This document shows positions 1 through 8,397 of a stretch of DNA of 19,340 nucleotides, piece after piece. The notes under the pieces are model-generated. The model was not told the origin of the DNA. It saw only the letters and a program-made list of their open reading frames with translations, and made no database searches. Position numbers and translations under genes: made by a program. The stretch comes from Victivallis vadensis (GTDB taxonomy: Bacteria > Verrucomicrobiota > Lentisphaeria > Victivallales > GWF2-50-93), in assembly GCA_020718525.1 (NCBI GenBank), contig DYRX01000044.1, positions 1-19,340 of the forward strand, in the 5' to 3' direction. Position 1 is the first letter of the stretch. Every line of letters starts with the position of its first letter.

Positions 1-132
1 AGCGATAGCGACTACGATTACGAAAATTATAAAAAATACAATTTCCTATACGATTCAATTATGCCTGACAACGCTCAACGATTAAACTGCATGAGATCCT
101 GCAAAGGGAAAAGGAGGTTGAAGTCGAACTGA
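1..132 (+). CDS. Possible 3' end of a truncated plus-strand gene
   Basis: A plus-strand frame is open from the first base to a TGA at 130-132. Its first 20 or so residues are rich in Asp, Tyr and Asn (SDSDYDYENYKKYNFLYDSI), with codons that look coding. The last 58 bases overlap the 3' end of the convergent YdbH-like gene, where the translation becomes basic and less natural. A second frame is also open, up to base 85, so the choice of frame is uncertain. I do not recognise the protein, and its start lies outside the window. Confidence 0.25.
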   Translation, partial: SDSDYDYENYKKYNFLYDSIMPDNAQRLNCMRSCKGKRRLKSN

Positions 133-2723
133 ATGCCGTTTAGCTTGACTCCGCTTCCATCTGGATCGCGAAAGAATCCGTTGTTTTCATCAAAGCCAAA
201 GGGCAGGAAGTGGGAAGGTTTCCCATACATGGAGATTTTGCATGACAAATCCCGCTCGACGCTCTGCATCCTCAGTTTGACCCAGTCGTAGTCGAATTCC
301 TTGAGCGCTTCAGACGCAATTTCGATGTTCTGATTTTTGCTTTCAGCCAAATAATCTGTCAGAGTCTTCGCCTCGGAAAATGCGATTTTTCCCCCTACTC
401 CCGGGGTCGAGTACAAAAAGCCGTCGTTTATCTGCAGTCCGGCCTTGTCAATCAAAATCGGCATTCTGCCATTTACATTTCCCTCGCCGGAAGCCCTTGC
501 GGCGGCAAACTGGTTGATGAACTCAGCCAAGTTGAGTCGGTCGCAGTAGAGGACGCTTTTAAAACCCATGCCAGCCTGAAATCTGCTTGAATGCATGTGT
601 AGCTTGCCTTTGCAGAATGAGAAATCTCCGACGTCAATGTAGTATTTTTTTGGGGACTCCACCTGAAAGACGAGACTGCCGTCTCCAAAATTGAGCTTGC
701 CGTATTTTGCCTTTGAAAACTTAATGCTCTGTTCGGGGGGGCTTGAAAATGAAAAAAGATCAGATATCGCCAGATCCATTTGGAATCCGTCCATCTGGGC
801 GTTTTTGTCGGGCGCCGAAAGAGATGCATTTTTTATGGACAAATCAAAATTGCCGGACTTTCTTCCTGCACCGAAAGAGAGGCTTCCCTTTCCCGAAATC
901 AGACCTTTCAATTCAATGTCATCTAGCGCCTCGGACATATCCCTGATTCTGATTGTCCTATCAGAGGAGTTCTCGGGCAAAATCATTTGGAAGTCGCCTT
1001 GGAAGCCGTTCAAGCCTTTTTTGCAGGCTCCCGAAAAGTCAATGGCGGCATCTTTGAAGGGCGTTCGGAATGCGCCTGCAAAAATGTATGCAAATCCGTC
1101 ATCCTGATATATTTGCGATTCAATTGATCCAAGTTTGAACTTTCCAAAGCTCATCCCTTGCGCGGCGACAAATCCCATATCATATCTTTTTGATTTAACC
1201 CGCACCAGTGGGGATTCCGTGTCCGGCCACTTCAATGGGAGAAGGAGAGACAAATTGCCTATTTTAAGCCCGTTCATTTCCATATTGGCGTCGCTCAGCT
1301 TGGCAAAGGATCTGAATTGCGCATTCTTTTCGCCGAAGCTTGCACTGCCGAAATATTCGAATGAGGGGATTTCCGCGTTGAGACTTGCCCCTGAAACGGA
1401 TGCGGAGCCGATGATGGCAAAATTGACTTTGCCAGTATTTCCTCTGCCTTCACCTCTTATCCTTGTGTTGAGTTTTTCAGGTTTCAGCAAGGTTCCGTCC
1501 GGGAGCATGACAGCCGTCGAATCGCGTTCGAGAAGTCTTTGCGCGAGTTCAAAATTCCAGAACATCTCGCTGTCAAGGGATGCCTTGAAATCAATGTCCA
1601 TCGGCATGTAGCCGTGAAATCCTGAGATGTTCTTTCTGAGCTTCGAATTGCCGATATGGACTGAAAGACCTCCCGTCAAAGTGCTGAGCCTGCCGTCGCG
1701 CGCAATTTTTATTCCGGATTTTTTTTCGCCAGGACGGATGAAGACAGGCAAAGGTTCTAGAAGTCTTATTCTGTTGAAAGAAATCTCACAGGCATTCTCG
1801 TCTGCGGAAAGCTCCAGCTTGATCGGAGCTGGATTGCTCAGAGATGCCGCTCCACCTATTCGCACATTTTTCCATCTTATGTCGGGCTTGTCAATCCGGG
1901 CGGAAAGCTTCAAGCTCTTTTTTGAGAAGTCTAGATTTCCGTTTGCCGACAGATCGCCGGCAATCTGCAAGCCCTTCGCCTTGAGTGCGGCAAAATGATC
2001 GAAGCATGAGAGGTCTATCTGGTCGCAATTGAAGGAAAGATAGGAGCCGCTCCCGGAAGGATTGAATTCTCCGCAAAAGGATATTTTCTGCATGAAAGGC
2101 CGTATCTTGCCTTCAAAGAAAAGTCCTTTTCCGTCCGTCTGCCTGGCATTGACAGTGAAAGGGATCCGCGTAATCTCGCCGCCTGTGCCGGAAGCAAGCA
2201 GGATGAGCGAGGAATTGCGGATTTCGCAATTGTCAATGACGACAGGAAGAGAAAAGGGCGAAGAGTTTTGCGGGGCTATTGGCTTGTCCGATTTGGTCAT
2301 GCCCGAAAACGGATTGACGGGCTTTCCATTTTTTATGAAAAGCCTTGCTTGCAGTCCGCTGATTTTCAGATCCATCAACTGGGGTGCAATGGCTCCATCT
2401 GCCTTGCCTAAAACAAAAGAGATTGAATCGGCGCTGAGAAAATTTTTTGAAGCGAGATCAATTTTCATGCCTGAGATGTGGACTCTGTCTCCCGAGAGCG
2501 ACATGAATTCGTATGATATGTCCATTTCTGTCGCATTGCTCAGGCGGGGAATAACAATTCTTGAAACAATTCCAGGAATGGAAAAATATACTGCAAATAG
2601 GAAAAAAATGAAGAGAATGGCAGAATACATTGAAAGAGTCAGAAGAAGCTTGAGGGATGGTCTGCGGGCGAAAAAACTTTTTTTTACGGGCTTCGCGTTT
2701 GAACTATCAGCTTCTAGCTTCAT
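75..2723 (-). CDS. YdbH-like intermembrane lipid-transport protein (AsmA-like superfamily)
   Basis: This 882-residue protein has a basic N-terminus and one membrane segment at about residues 26-48. The long remainder, rich in short beta-type repeats, would lie in the periplasm. The last 115 or so residues match the YdbH pattern: a 'GxMPI' strand, 'INDGFLYS..GVGGKIAF', a 'FDYDWVKLRM' strand, and an ending 'LNGIQFDFNLLFPLQDLMQF'. E. coli YdbH (about 880 aa) is one of three AsmA-like proteins (with TamB and YhdP) thought to bridge the inner and outer membranes for phospholipid transport; the same role is inferred here. I chose the ATG at 2723. The open frame reaches a TTG at 2804, but that codon lies in a candidate -35 box. 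An AGGA lies about 16 nt upstream of the ATG, which is a rather long spacing. In E. coli the small partners YnbE and YdbL follow ydbH; here that side is outside the window. Confidence 0.8.
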   Translation of the reverse strand: MKLEADSSNAKPVKKSFFARRPSLKLLLTLSMYSAILFIFFLFAVYFSIPGIVSRIVIPRLSNATEMDISYEFMSLSGDRVHISGMKIDLASKNFLSADSISFVLGKADGAIAPQLMDLKISGLQARLFIKNGKPVNPFSGMTKSDKPIAPQNSSPFSLPVVIDNCEIRNSSLILLASGTGGEITRIPFTVNARQTDGKGLFFEGKIRPFMQKISFCGEFNPSGSGSYLSFNCDQIDLSCFDHFAALKAKGLQIAGDLSANGNLDFSKKSLKLSARIDKPDIRWKNVRIGGAASLSNPAPIKLELSADENACEISFNRIRLLEPLPVFIRPGEKKSGIKIARDGRLSTLTGGLSVHIGNSKLRKNISGFHGYMPMDIDFKASLDSEMFWNFELAQRLLERDSTAVMLPDGTLLKPEKLNTRIRGEGRGNTGKVNFAIIGSASVSGASLNAEIPSFEYFGSASFGEKNAQFRSFAKLSDANMEMNGLKIGNLSLLLPLKWPDTESPLVRVKSKRYDMGFVAAQGMSFGKFKLGSIESQIYQDDGFAYIFAGAFRTPFKDAAIDFSGACKKGLNGFQGDFQMILPENSSDRTIRIRDMSEALDDIELKGLISGKGSLSFGAGRKSGNFDLSIKNASLSAPDKNAQMDGFQMDLAISDLFSFSSPPEQSIKFSKAKYGKLNFGDGSLVFQVESPKKYYIDVGDFSFCKGKLHMHSSRFQAGMGFKSVLYCDRLNLAEFINQFAAARASGEGNVNGRMPILIDKAGLQINDGFLYSTPGVGGKIAFSEAKTLTDYLAESKNQNIEIASEALKEFDYDWVKLRMQSVERDLSCKISMYGKPSHFLPFGFDENNGFFRDPDGSGVKLNGIQFDFNLLFPLQDLMQFNR

Positions 2724-2776
2724 TTCTGGCAAATAGCTTTCCTGTTTCGTGGGGCTTATCAATAAGGTGCGAGTTA

Positions 2777-2804
2777 CAGATACACCCACTTTTTGTACTT
2801 GCAA
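2777..2804 (-). promoter_or_regulatory. Candidate promoter of the YdbH-like gene
   Basis: On the minus strand TTGCAA (2799-2804) is followed after 16 bases by TATCTG (2777-2782), ending about 54 bases upstream of the chosen ATG. The -10 box is weak, so this is only a candidate. Confidence 0.3.
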
Positions 2805-3139
2805 TCTTATGGTGAGAAGCTCGAGGGTGCATTTCCTGGTTGAGCTTTATCCCACACGAAGACAATAGAGTCGGGATGAGGAGAAGCCTTCCTCAGATAT
2901 GGAAATTTTTCAGGAGAATTGGATTCAAACGCCGCAAGGTACATGCCGTTCCAGGCAAGGCATTGGCTCCTGAAAAGATGAAGGAAGAGGATGATTTTGT
3001 GGCGGGAAGACTTTTTCCGAAGGTCAAAGAGGCAGAACGAGGGAAGCTGGATTCATTTTATGGATACCGCCCCCGATGCCAATTTTTCTGACTCATAGCG
3101 GCAGAATGAAGGTTTTCGGCAACTTAACTGATGAAATTC

Positions 3140-3167
3140 TTGATTTTCATAGCTTGAGATATATCTT
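3140..3167 (+). promoter_or_regulatory. Candidate promoter of the methyltransferase-serS operon
   Basis: TTGATT (3140-3145), a 16-base spacer and TATCTT (3162-3167) lie about 65 bases before the ATG at 3233. Both boxes are imperfect. Confidence 0.25.
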
Positions 3168-3232
3168 TAGCGTTCCGCTTACAAATTGCCCGTTTGCGTT
3201 GGGCTGAGAACTTTGTGGTGCAAGGAGATAAA

Positions 3233-5074
3233 ATGCCGCATGATTTGAGCAGAAGTTTTAGAGAACGTGTCCTGGTCTTTGACGGAGCCATGGGCACCGA
3301 GATATACAAAAAGAATTTTTTTGTCAACACATGCTTTGACGACCTCTGCCTCTCGGCGCCAAAGGTGATCAAGGAGATTCACGAGAGCTATGTTGAAGCC
3401 GGAGCCGACGTGATAATCACAAACAGCTACGGTGCTAATTTCAACAAGCTTTCGCGCTTTGGTCTTGGAGAAAAGGTCGCCCAGATAAACAGGGCGGCGG
3501 TTTCAATCGCCAGGGATTGCGCCAAAGACGGCGTCATGGTCGCGGCATCAGTCGGTCCAGTCGGAAAATTCGCAGTGAATTCGGAGTACGGAGATAAAGA
3601 GGCGGTTGGAATGCTTGTCGAGCAGATAAGCGCCCTTGAGGAGGCTGGCTGTGATTTCATCCTTTTCGAGACACTGCCTACCAAGCATGATGTTCAGATA
3701 TGCTCTTTGGCGGCGCAAAAGGCTTGCAAGGGGGACTACGTATTCAGCTTTTCCGTTGACAGATCTGGCGAGTCATCCCAGGGCGAACCTTTGTCGAGTC
3801 TTGTCCAGACGGCGCTTTCGCCGTCGAAAAAGCCAGTTGCGCTGGGTCTGAACTGCGGAACAGGCCCGGAAGGCAGTCTTGGTCCGCTGGAAACTCTTCT
3901 GAAGCTCTCTCCGTTGCCGGTTTTCATCAAGCCCAATGCCGGAATGCCGAAAAACGTTGAGGGACGGCTCATCTACATGGCATCACCGGAGTATTTCACA
4001 ACATATGCGCTGAGATTTGTCAACATAGGAGCCCGAGGCGTGGGCGGATGCTGTGGAACGACGCCGGAGCATATCAAGGACATCGCCAGAGCTGTGAAGC
4101 CGATGGCTAAGAGCGCAAAATTCAAGGTTGAAAGTATTGCACAGGCGGAGGAGGAAAAACTCAAGCCACCAGTTCCGCTCGAGGAAAAATCCTCCTTTGC
4201 CGCCAAGCTGGCTCGGAAGGAATGGGTTACAACGGTGGAAATAGTTCCTCCAAGAGGATTTTGCCTCGAGTCAACCATCGAGAAGTCGCGCATCTGCAAG
4301 GAAGCCGGAGTTGACGCGATAAACATCCCGGACGGACCGAGGGCGAGTTCAAGGATGTCCCCTCTCATAACTGCCTTCAGAATACAGAACGAGGCGAAAA
4401 TTGAAGTCATCCTCCATTTCTGCTGTAGGGACAGGAACCTCATAGGAATGCAGTCGGATCTTCTCGGATGCGCCTCAGCCGGAATAAACAATCTGCTTTT
4501 CATAACAGGCGATCCGCCGAAGCTGGGAGACTATCCGTTCGCATCGGCAGTCTTTGATGCCGACTCCATAGGTATGGCTCGGATCCAGTCCAGGCTAAAC
4601 AGGGGTGTTGACATCGGAGGACATTCAATTGACCAGCAGACCAAGGCTCTCATCGGGGTCGGAGCCGATCCAAACGCTATTGACATGAAGAAGGAGCTCA
4701 AACGCACGAGGGAAAAGGTCGAAGCAGGCGCCGAGTTCATAATAACCCAGCCAGTCTTCACTGTCGAGCCGCTTCTTGCGTTCATAGATGAAATGCGCTC
4801 GCATCCTGTGCCAATCATCGCGGGAATATGGCCTCTCGCCAGCTACAGGAACGCCGAGTTCATGCGCAACGAAGTGCCTGGCGTCACCGTTCCGGATTCG
4901 ATCATGCAGAGGATGGCGGGCGCTAAAAGCAAAGAGGAGCAGAGGGACGAAGGAATCAGGATTGCCCGGGAGACAGTCGAGCTCATCAGGCCGCGCGTCG
5001 CGGGAATACAGGTCAGCGCGCCTTTCGGCAACATCAATGTGGCAATTTCAGTTTTTGAGAAAAAAATAATCTAA
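3233..5074 (+). CDS. Bifunctional homocysteine S-methyltransferase / methylenetetrahydrofolate reductase
   Basis: The 613-residue fusion has the layout and length of Bacillus YitJ. Residues 1-290 are the homocysteine methyltransferase barrel: 'FDGAMGTEI' near 16-24, then zinc-ligand cysteines at C208 ('GLNCGTG') and C273/C274 ('GGCCGTTPEH'). Residues about 325-613 are the FAD-dependent reductase barrel, with 'VEIVPPRG', 'LLFITGDPPKLGDYP' (about 421-435), 'ITQPVF' and 'PIIAGIWPL'. It should make 5-methyl-THF and pass methyl groups to homocysteine to form methionine in the cytoplasm. The cobalamin-binding and activation domains of full-length MetH are absent, so the methyl-transfer mechanism is not settled by sequence. 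The start is ATG 3233, preceded by AAGGAG at 3222-3227; an upstream in-frame TTG at 3194 has no such site. serS follows after 27 bases, so the two are probably co-transcribed. Confidence 0.92.
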   Translation: MPHDLSRSFRERVLVFDGAMGTEIYKKNFFVNTCFDDLCLSAPKVIKEIHESYVEAGADVIITNSYGANFNKLSRFGLGEKVAQINRAAVSIARDCAKDGVMVAASVGPVGKFAVNSEYGDKEAVGMLVEQISALEEAGCDFILFETLPTKHDVQICSLAAQKACKGDYVFSFSVDRSGESSQGEPLSSLVQTALSPSKKPVALGLNCGTGPEGSLGPLETLLKLSPLPVFIKPNAGMPKNVEGRLIYMASPEYFTTYALRFVNIGARGVGGCCGTTPEHIKDIARAVKPMAKSAKFKVESIAQAEEEKLKPPVPLEEKSSFAAKLARKEWVTTVEIVPPRGFCLESTIEKSRICKEAGVDAINIPDGPRASSRMSPLITAFRIQNEAKIEVILHFCCRDRNLIGMQSDLLGCASAGINNLLFITGDPPKLGDYPFASAVFDADSIGMARIQSRLNRGVDIGGHSIDQQTKALIGVGADPNAIDMKKELKRTREKVEAGAEFIITQPVFTVEPLLAFIDEMRSHPVPIIAGIWPLASYRNAEFMRNEVPGVTVPDSIMQRMAGAKSKEEQRDEGIRIARETVELIRPRVAGIQVSAPFGNINVAISVFEKKII

Positions 5075-5101
5075 AAGAATAGACACGCAGAGGGGTGTAA
5101 A

Positions 5102-6355
5102 ATGATTGACATTGCGGCGATAAGAGAAAATCCGGAGCTTGTGAAACGCAATTGCGCGAGAAGAGGCTTCCCGAATATTGACATTGACGCTATTTCGCGT
5201 CTGGACGAGGAAATCAGATCTCTGATCAAGTCGGTCGAGGCGATGAGGGCCGAGCGCAACAGGCTGAGCGCCGAATGCAGGGAAAAGCCTGAAGCCCGTG
5301 AAAAGGTGAAGGAACTCAAGGAGGAAATTGCCGCTGGAGAAAAATCCCTCCTCACGAAAGAACAGGAAATAGATGAGAAGCTGAGCTGGCTTCCAAATTT
5401 TCTGGCGCCTGAAGTGCCGGACGGAAAGGATGATTCGGACAACAGGGAGATCCGCAGATGCGGCGAGCCGAAGCAGTTCCCGTTCAAGGCTAAAGACCAT
5501 CAGGAAATCGGCGAGAAGCTGGGCATAATTGATACCCAAAGAGGCGCAAAAGTCGCGCAGTCGGGATTCTACTACTGGAAAGGCAAAGGTGCCCAACTGT
5601 GCAACGCCCTCTTTTTCTGGGCGCAAAGAGAGCTCGTGAAAAAGGGATTCACTTCTTTGCTCACACCATGCCTGGCAAAGGAGAAAACTCTTTATGGAAC
5701 TGGCTATCTGCCCTTTTTTGCCGAACAGACCTACTCGATAAAAAATGAGGATTTGGCGCTTATCGGGACATCAGAACAGACATTGGTAGGCTACTACGCC
5801 GACGAAACTTTAAAGGCGGAAAAGCTTCCGCAAATGTTCACCGCCTTCACTCCATGCTTCAGAACGGAGGCTGGGAGCTATGGAAAAGCTTCAAGAGGAA
5901 TATTCAGAGTCCATCAGTTCCACAAAGTCGAACAGATTATCTTCTGCCTTCCCTCAGAGTCCGACAAATATCACAGATTCTGCCTTGAGAACGAGGAATA
6001 TCTCGTCAAGTCCCTTGGACTGCCATACCGCGTTGTCGAGGTATGTGTCGGAGATCTTGGCGCACCTGGCTATAGAAAATATGACATCGAGGCAAACTTC
6101 CCAGGCTTTGGAGGATACAGAGAGCTCACTTCAAACACAAACCTCACCGATTTCCAGTCCAGACGCCTCAACATCAGATACAAGGGCGACGACGGACAAA
6201 AAGGATTTGTACATACCATAAGCGCGACGGCTGTGACAGACAGATTCGCAATCGCAATTCTCGAGAATTTCCAGCAGGAAGACGGATCGGTGCTCGTCCC
6301 GGATATTCTCAAAGACATTGTCGGCTTCGATAAAATCTCAGCAGGCGACTGCTGA
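5102..6355 (+). CDS. serS: Seryl-tRNA synthetase
   Basis: Class II aminoacyl-tRNA synthetase that charges tRNA-Ser (and the selenocysteine tRNA where present). At 417 residues it is of normal length. Residues 1-100 form the tRNA-binding coiled-coil arm. The core has the serine-binding TSE loop (223-225), motif 2 'FRTEAGSYGKASRGIFRVHQF' beginning at 253, 'LTDFQSRRLNIRY' (348-360) and a motif 3 region with Arg381 followed by 'AILENFQQEDGS'. Two normally conserved stretches are unusual. The 'E-V-W-x-P-G' element reads EANFPG, and the 'LNGSGLAVGR' stretch before the motif 3 arginine reads ISATAVTDR, one residue shorter. The ATG has a GAGGGG site 5-10 bases upstream. A perfect hairpin covers the stop codon. 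Confidence 0.95.
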   Translation: MIDIAAIRENPELVKRNCARRGFPNIDIDAISRLDEEIRSLIKSVEAMRAERNRLSAECREKPEAREKVKELKEEIAAGEKSLLTKEQEIDEKLSWLPNFLAPEVPDGKDDSDNREIRRCGEPKQFPFKAKDHQEIGEKLGIIDTQRGAKVAQSGFYYWKGKGAQLCNALFFWAQRELVKKGFTSLLTPCLAKEKTLYGTGYLPFFAEQTYSIKNEDLALIGTSEQTLVGYYADETLKAEKLPQMFTAFTPCFRTEAGSYGKASRGIFRVHQFHKVEQIIFCLPSESDKYHRFCLENEEYLVKSLGLPYRVVEVCVGDLGAPGYRKYDIEANFPGFGGYRELTSNTNLTDFQSRRLNIRYKGDDGQKGFVHTISATAVTDRFAIAILENFQQEDGSVLVPDILKDIVGFDKISAGDC

Positions 6356-6356
6356 G
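6337..6356. other. 8-bp perfect hairpin over the serS stop codon, possible terminator for the minus strand
   Basis: CTCAGCAG (6337-6344) and CTGCTGAG (6349-6356) form a perfect 8-bp stem. The loop is GCGA on the plus strand, a GNRA-type tetraloop. The stem spans the last serS codons and the stop. On the minus strand it is followed by ATTTTA, a short T-run, so it could end transcripts of the convergent helicase gene, whose stop lies about 70 bases earlier. On the plus strand no T-run follows, so there it could act as a 3'-end stabilising structure. Confidence 0.45.
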
Positions 6357-6424
6357 CGGAGAGGTTCTGCTACGGTATTTCCGCTTAGGGGCTGTTGCGA
6401 AATAACTTTGCCATTCATGTCAGG

Positions 6425-8272
6425 TCAGGTCTTTCCCCGTTCATTGAAATGCTTTTTCTTCCTGAAATGATTATATTTCCCGTGCTTGCCCTGATCTCCT
6501 TCGGTCTTTGCGTGGTGACCGCGTTTTTCGAAATGTCTGCCTCCTCCTTCAGCCGGAACGCCGCCTGGAGCTTCCCTGTCTGCCTCGCATTTGAGCTGGA
6601 TGTCCTGGAATTTCATCTTGCCAATGCTTTCCATCAGCTTCTGCCCGTTGCCTGCGGCTATTTCAAAGACACTGAAGCGCTCAAGGAGGCGGATGCGTCC
6701 AAGCTTGAGCATCGGTCCATGGGTGGCGCGGTTTATCAGGCTGATGAGATCTGGGACTGATATCCCATTCGCCTTGCCGATATTTATCTTCAGCTTGCAC
6801 ATGGAACCATCATCGCCGCCTGCAAAGGTCTGCCGCCCGCGAGCTCCTTCATGAGATCTTTCGCGGTCTCCTCTTTCATCCCGTCCATTGCGGTCAAACC
6901 GGTTCCCGCGTCCCTGAGTGGAGTTGTCATGTCCATGTCCGACGCTGACATTAAGGTCTGGCGCATCCTTGTAGTAGTCGAGGAGGCTTTCGAATTCGCT
7001 GAGGATGAAACGCTTGATCAGCTCCTCGTGCGGCATCTCGCCTATGGCTTGATGGATCTTTGGCAGATAGATGCCGAGCTTGGCAGTTTCCTCCACTCCA
7101 TAGCGCTTTATCTTTTCCAGCATCGCCGTCAGCCTGGCTTCGCAAACTTGCTTTCCTGTCGGAACCTTTTTGTGTTCGAAACGCCTGTTCATTATCTTTT
7201 CGATTGTGCGGAGCATATAGGTTTCGCGCATGTGGACAAGCGCTATCGAGATTCCAGCCTTTCCGGCGCGCCCGGTGCGTCCGGTGCGGTGCGTATAGAC
7301 ATCCGGGTCGCCAGGCAGATTGTAGTTCATCACGTGGGTCAGATCGTCAACATCAAGACCTCGCGCCGCGACATCCGTTGCTACCAGGATTTTGAAGTTG
7401 CGTCTGCGGAAATTGTTCATCACGCGATCGCGCTGGTCCTGGCTCATGTCGCCATGCAACGCGTCGGAGCTGTAGCCGTCGGCCGTGAGCTGGCTTGCGA
7501 CCTCCTGAGTCTCAAGGCGTGTGCGGCAGAATATGATTCCGTAGAATGCAGGCAGGCAGTCTATGATGCGCTTCATTGCATGATAGCGGTCATGGGCATG
7601 GACTGTATAGCATTCGTGAGTGACATTTTCCGCGATTGCGTTGCGCTGTCCGATGATGATCTCTTCGGGGTCGTTCATATATTGGCGCGCGATCGAGGCG
7701 ACCTGCTTGGGCATCGTAGCCGAAAAAAGGAGAGTGCGGGCGGCGCCGGGGACTTCCTTGAGAATGCTTTCAAGCTCCTCCTGAAAGCCCATGTTCAGCA
7801 TTTCATCAGCCTCGTCAAGGACGACGCGCTGGACTCCTGCCAACTTTGTGGCTCCGCGGCTGAGCAGATCCTTCATGCGGCCGGGCGTGGCTACGATGAT
7901 GTGTACGCCAAAATGAAGCGCCCTCATCTGCTCACGCATTGAGGATCCGCCGTAGACGGCAAGTACCTTGAGCTGAGGCGCGAAACGTCCGTAATCCGCA
8001 AGATCTTTCGCGATCTGGAGGCAGAGTTCGCGTGTCGGGCAGAGCACAAGGGCCTGTGGGACGAGATTGGCGGCGTCTGTAAGCTGGAGCAGAGGCAGGC
8101 CGAACGCCGCCGTCTTGCCGGTGCCTGTCTGGGCGAGCGCGACAACGTCGCGAAGTCCCTTTATAAGCATTGGAATCACCTTTGCCTGCACGGGCGTGGG
8201 GGTTACAAAGCCAAGCTCCGCAATTCCCTTCATGAGCTCCGCCGATAGTCCGAAATCATCAAATTTAACCAT
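6425..8272 (-). CDS. deaD: DEAD-box ATP-dependent RNA helicase with DbpA-type RNA-binding domain (CsdA/DeaD-like)
   Basis: The 615-residue protein shows every core motif: F/Q motif (about 4-29), motif I AQTGTGKT (47-54), PTREL (79-83), TPGR (129-132), DEAD (153-156), SAT (184-186), ARGLD (303-307) and HRTGRTGR (328-335). A helical region (about 340-440) leads to an Arg/Gly/Asp-rich linker (about 445-488). A DbpA-type RNA-binding fold follows (about 491-563, beginning 'CKLKINIGKANGISVPDLI'), then a basic His/Lys-rich tail. Such enzymes unwind structured RNA during ribosome assembly, mRNA decay and cold adaptation. The ATG has AGAGG 7 bases upstream. The gene is a single transcription unit with its own promoter and a leader of about 120 nt. 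The deaD symbol is by architecture; csdA would be the same assignment. Confidence 0.92.
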   Translation of the reverse strand: MVKFDDFGLSAELMKGIAELGFVTPTPVQAKVIPMLIKGLRDVVALAQTGTGKTAAFGLPLLQLTDAANLVPQALVLCPTRELCLQIAKDLADYGRFAPQLKVLAVYGGSSMREQMRALHFGVHIIVATPGRMKDLLSRGATKLAGVQRVVLDEADEMLNMGFQEELESILKEVPGAARTLLFSATMPKQVASIARQYMNDPEEIIIGQRNAIAENVTHECYTVHAHDRYHAMKRIIDCLPAFYGIIFCRTRLETQEVASQLTADGYSSDALHGDMSQDQRDRVMNNFRRRNFKILVATDVAARGLDVDDLTHVMNYNLPGDPDVYTHRTGRTGRAGKAGISIALVHMRETYMLRTIEKIMNRRFEHKKVPTGKQVCEARLTAMLEKIKRYGVEETAKLGIYLPKIHQAIGEMPHEELIKRFILSEFESLLDYYKDAPDLNVSVGHGHDNSTQGRGNRFDRNGRDERGDRERSHEGARGRQTFAGGDDGSMCKLKINIGKANGISVPDLISLINRATHGPMLKLGRIRLLERFSVFEIAAGNGQKLMESIGKMKFQDIQLKCEADREAPGGVPAEGGGRHFEKRGHHAKTEGDQGKHGKYNHFRKKKHFNERGKT

Positions 8273-8397
8273 AATTTCCTCTTGGGATTAGTCCACTAAA
8301 GCTGGCAGGACACTATGGAAGTTTCCGGCAGGCATATTGGGAGCGGAAAGCCGCCCAGTCATCTCTTGACAGTAAATTAATCTGCTTGTTTGCTCCG

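Larger units (their letters stand above)
2724..3232. other. Long divergent intergenic region without a recognised gene
   Basis: These 509 bases separate the minus-strand YdbH-like gene from the plus-strand methyltransferase operon. A TTG-started frame at 2840-3091 and a 33-codon ATG frame at 3106-3207 exist, but neither has a ribosome-binding site or a recognisable product. The segment could be gene debris or a long regulatory leader. I looked for SAM, cobalamin and TPP riboswitch hallmarks because of the downstream methionine gene. Only an isolated CTGAGA is present, which is not enough. Confidence 0.5.

Noticed and set aside
2840..3091. 83-codon plus-strand open frame
   Set aside because: It starts with TTG without a ribosome-binding site, has an Arg/Lys-rich composition and shows no recognisable domain.
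3106..3207. 33-codon ATG frame just upstream of the methyltransferase gene, considered as a leader peptide
   Set aside because: It has no ribosome-binding site and no run of regulatory codons (Met or Ser), and it overlaps the candidate promoter.
3195..3232. CTGAGA next to the methyltransferase start, considered as part of a TPP riboswitch
   Set aside because: No other conserved TPP element is present and the gene is not a thiamine gene.
6355..6385. AGCGGA...TCCGCT inverted repeat after serS
   Set aside because: A 6-bp stem with a loop of about 19 bases and no T-run is weak; the neighbouring 8-bp hairpin is more convincing.
6851..7942. 363-codon plus-strand frame opposite the helicase gene
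   Set aside because: It is an antisense shadow of the DEAD-box gene, whose motifs are all on the minus strand.
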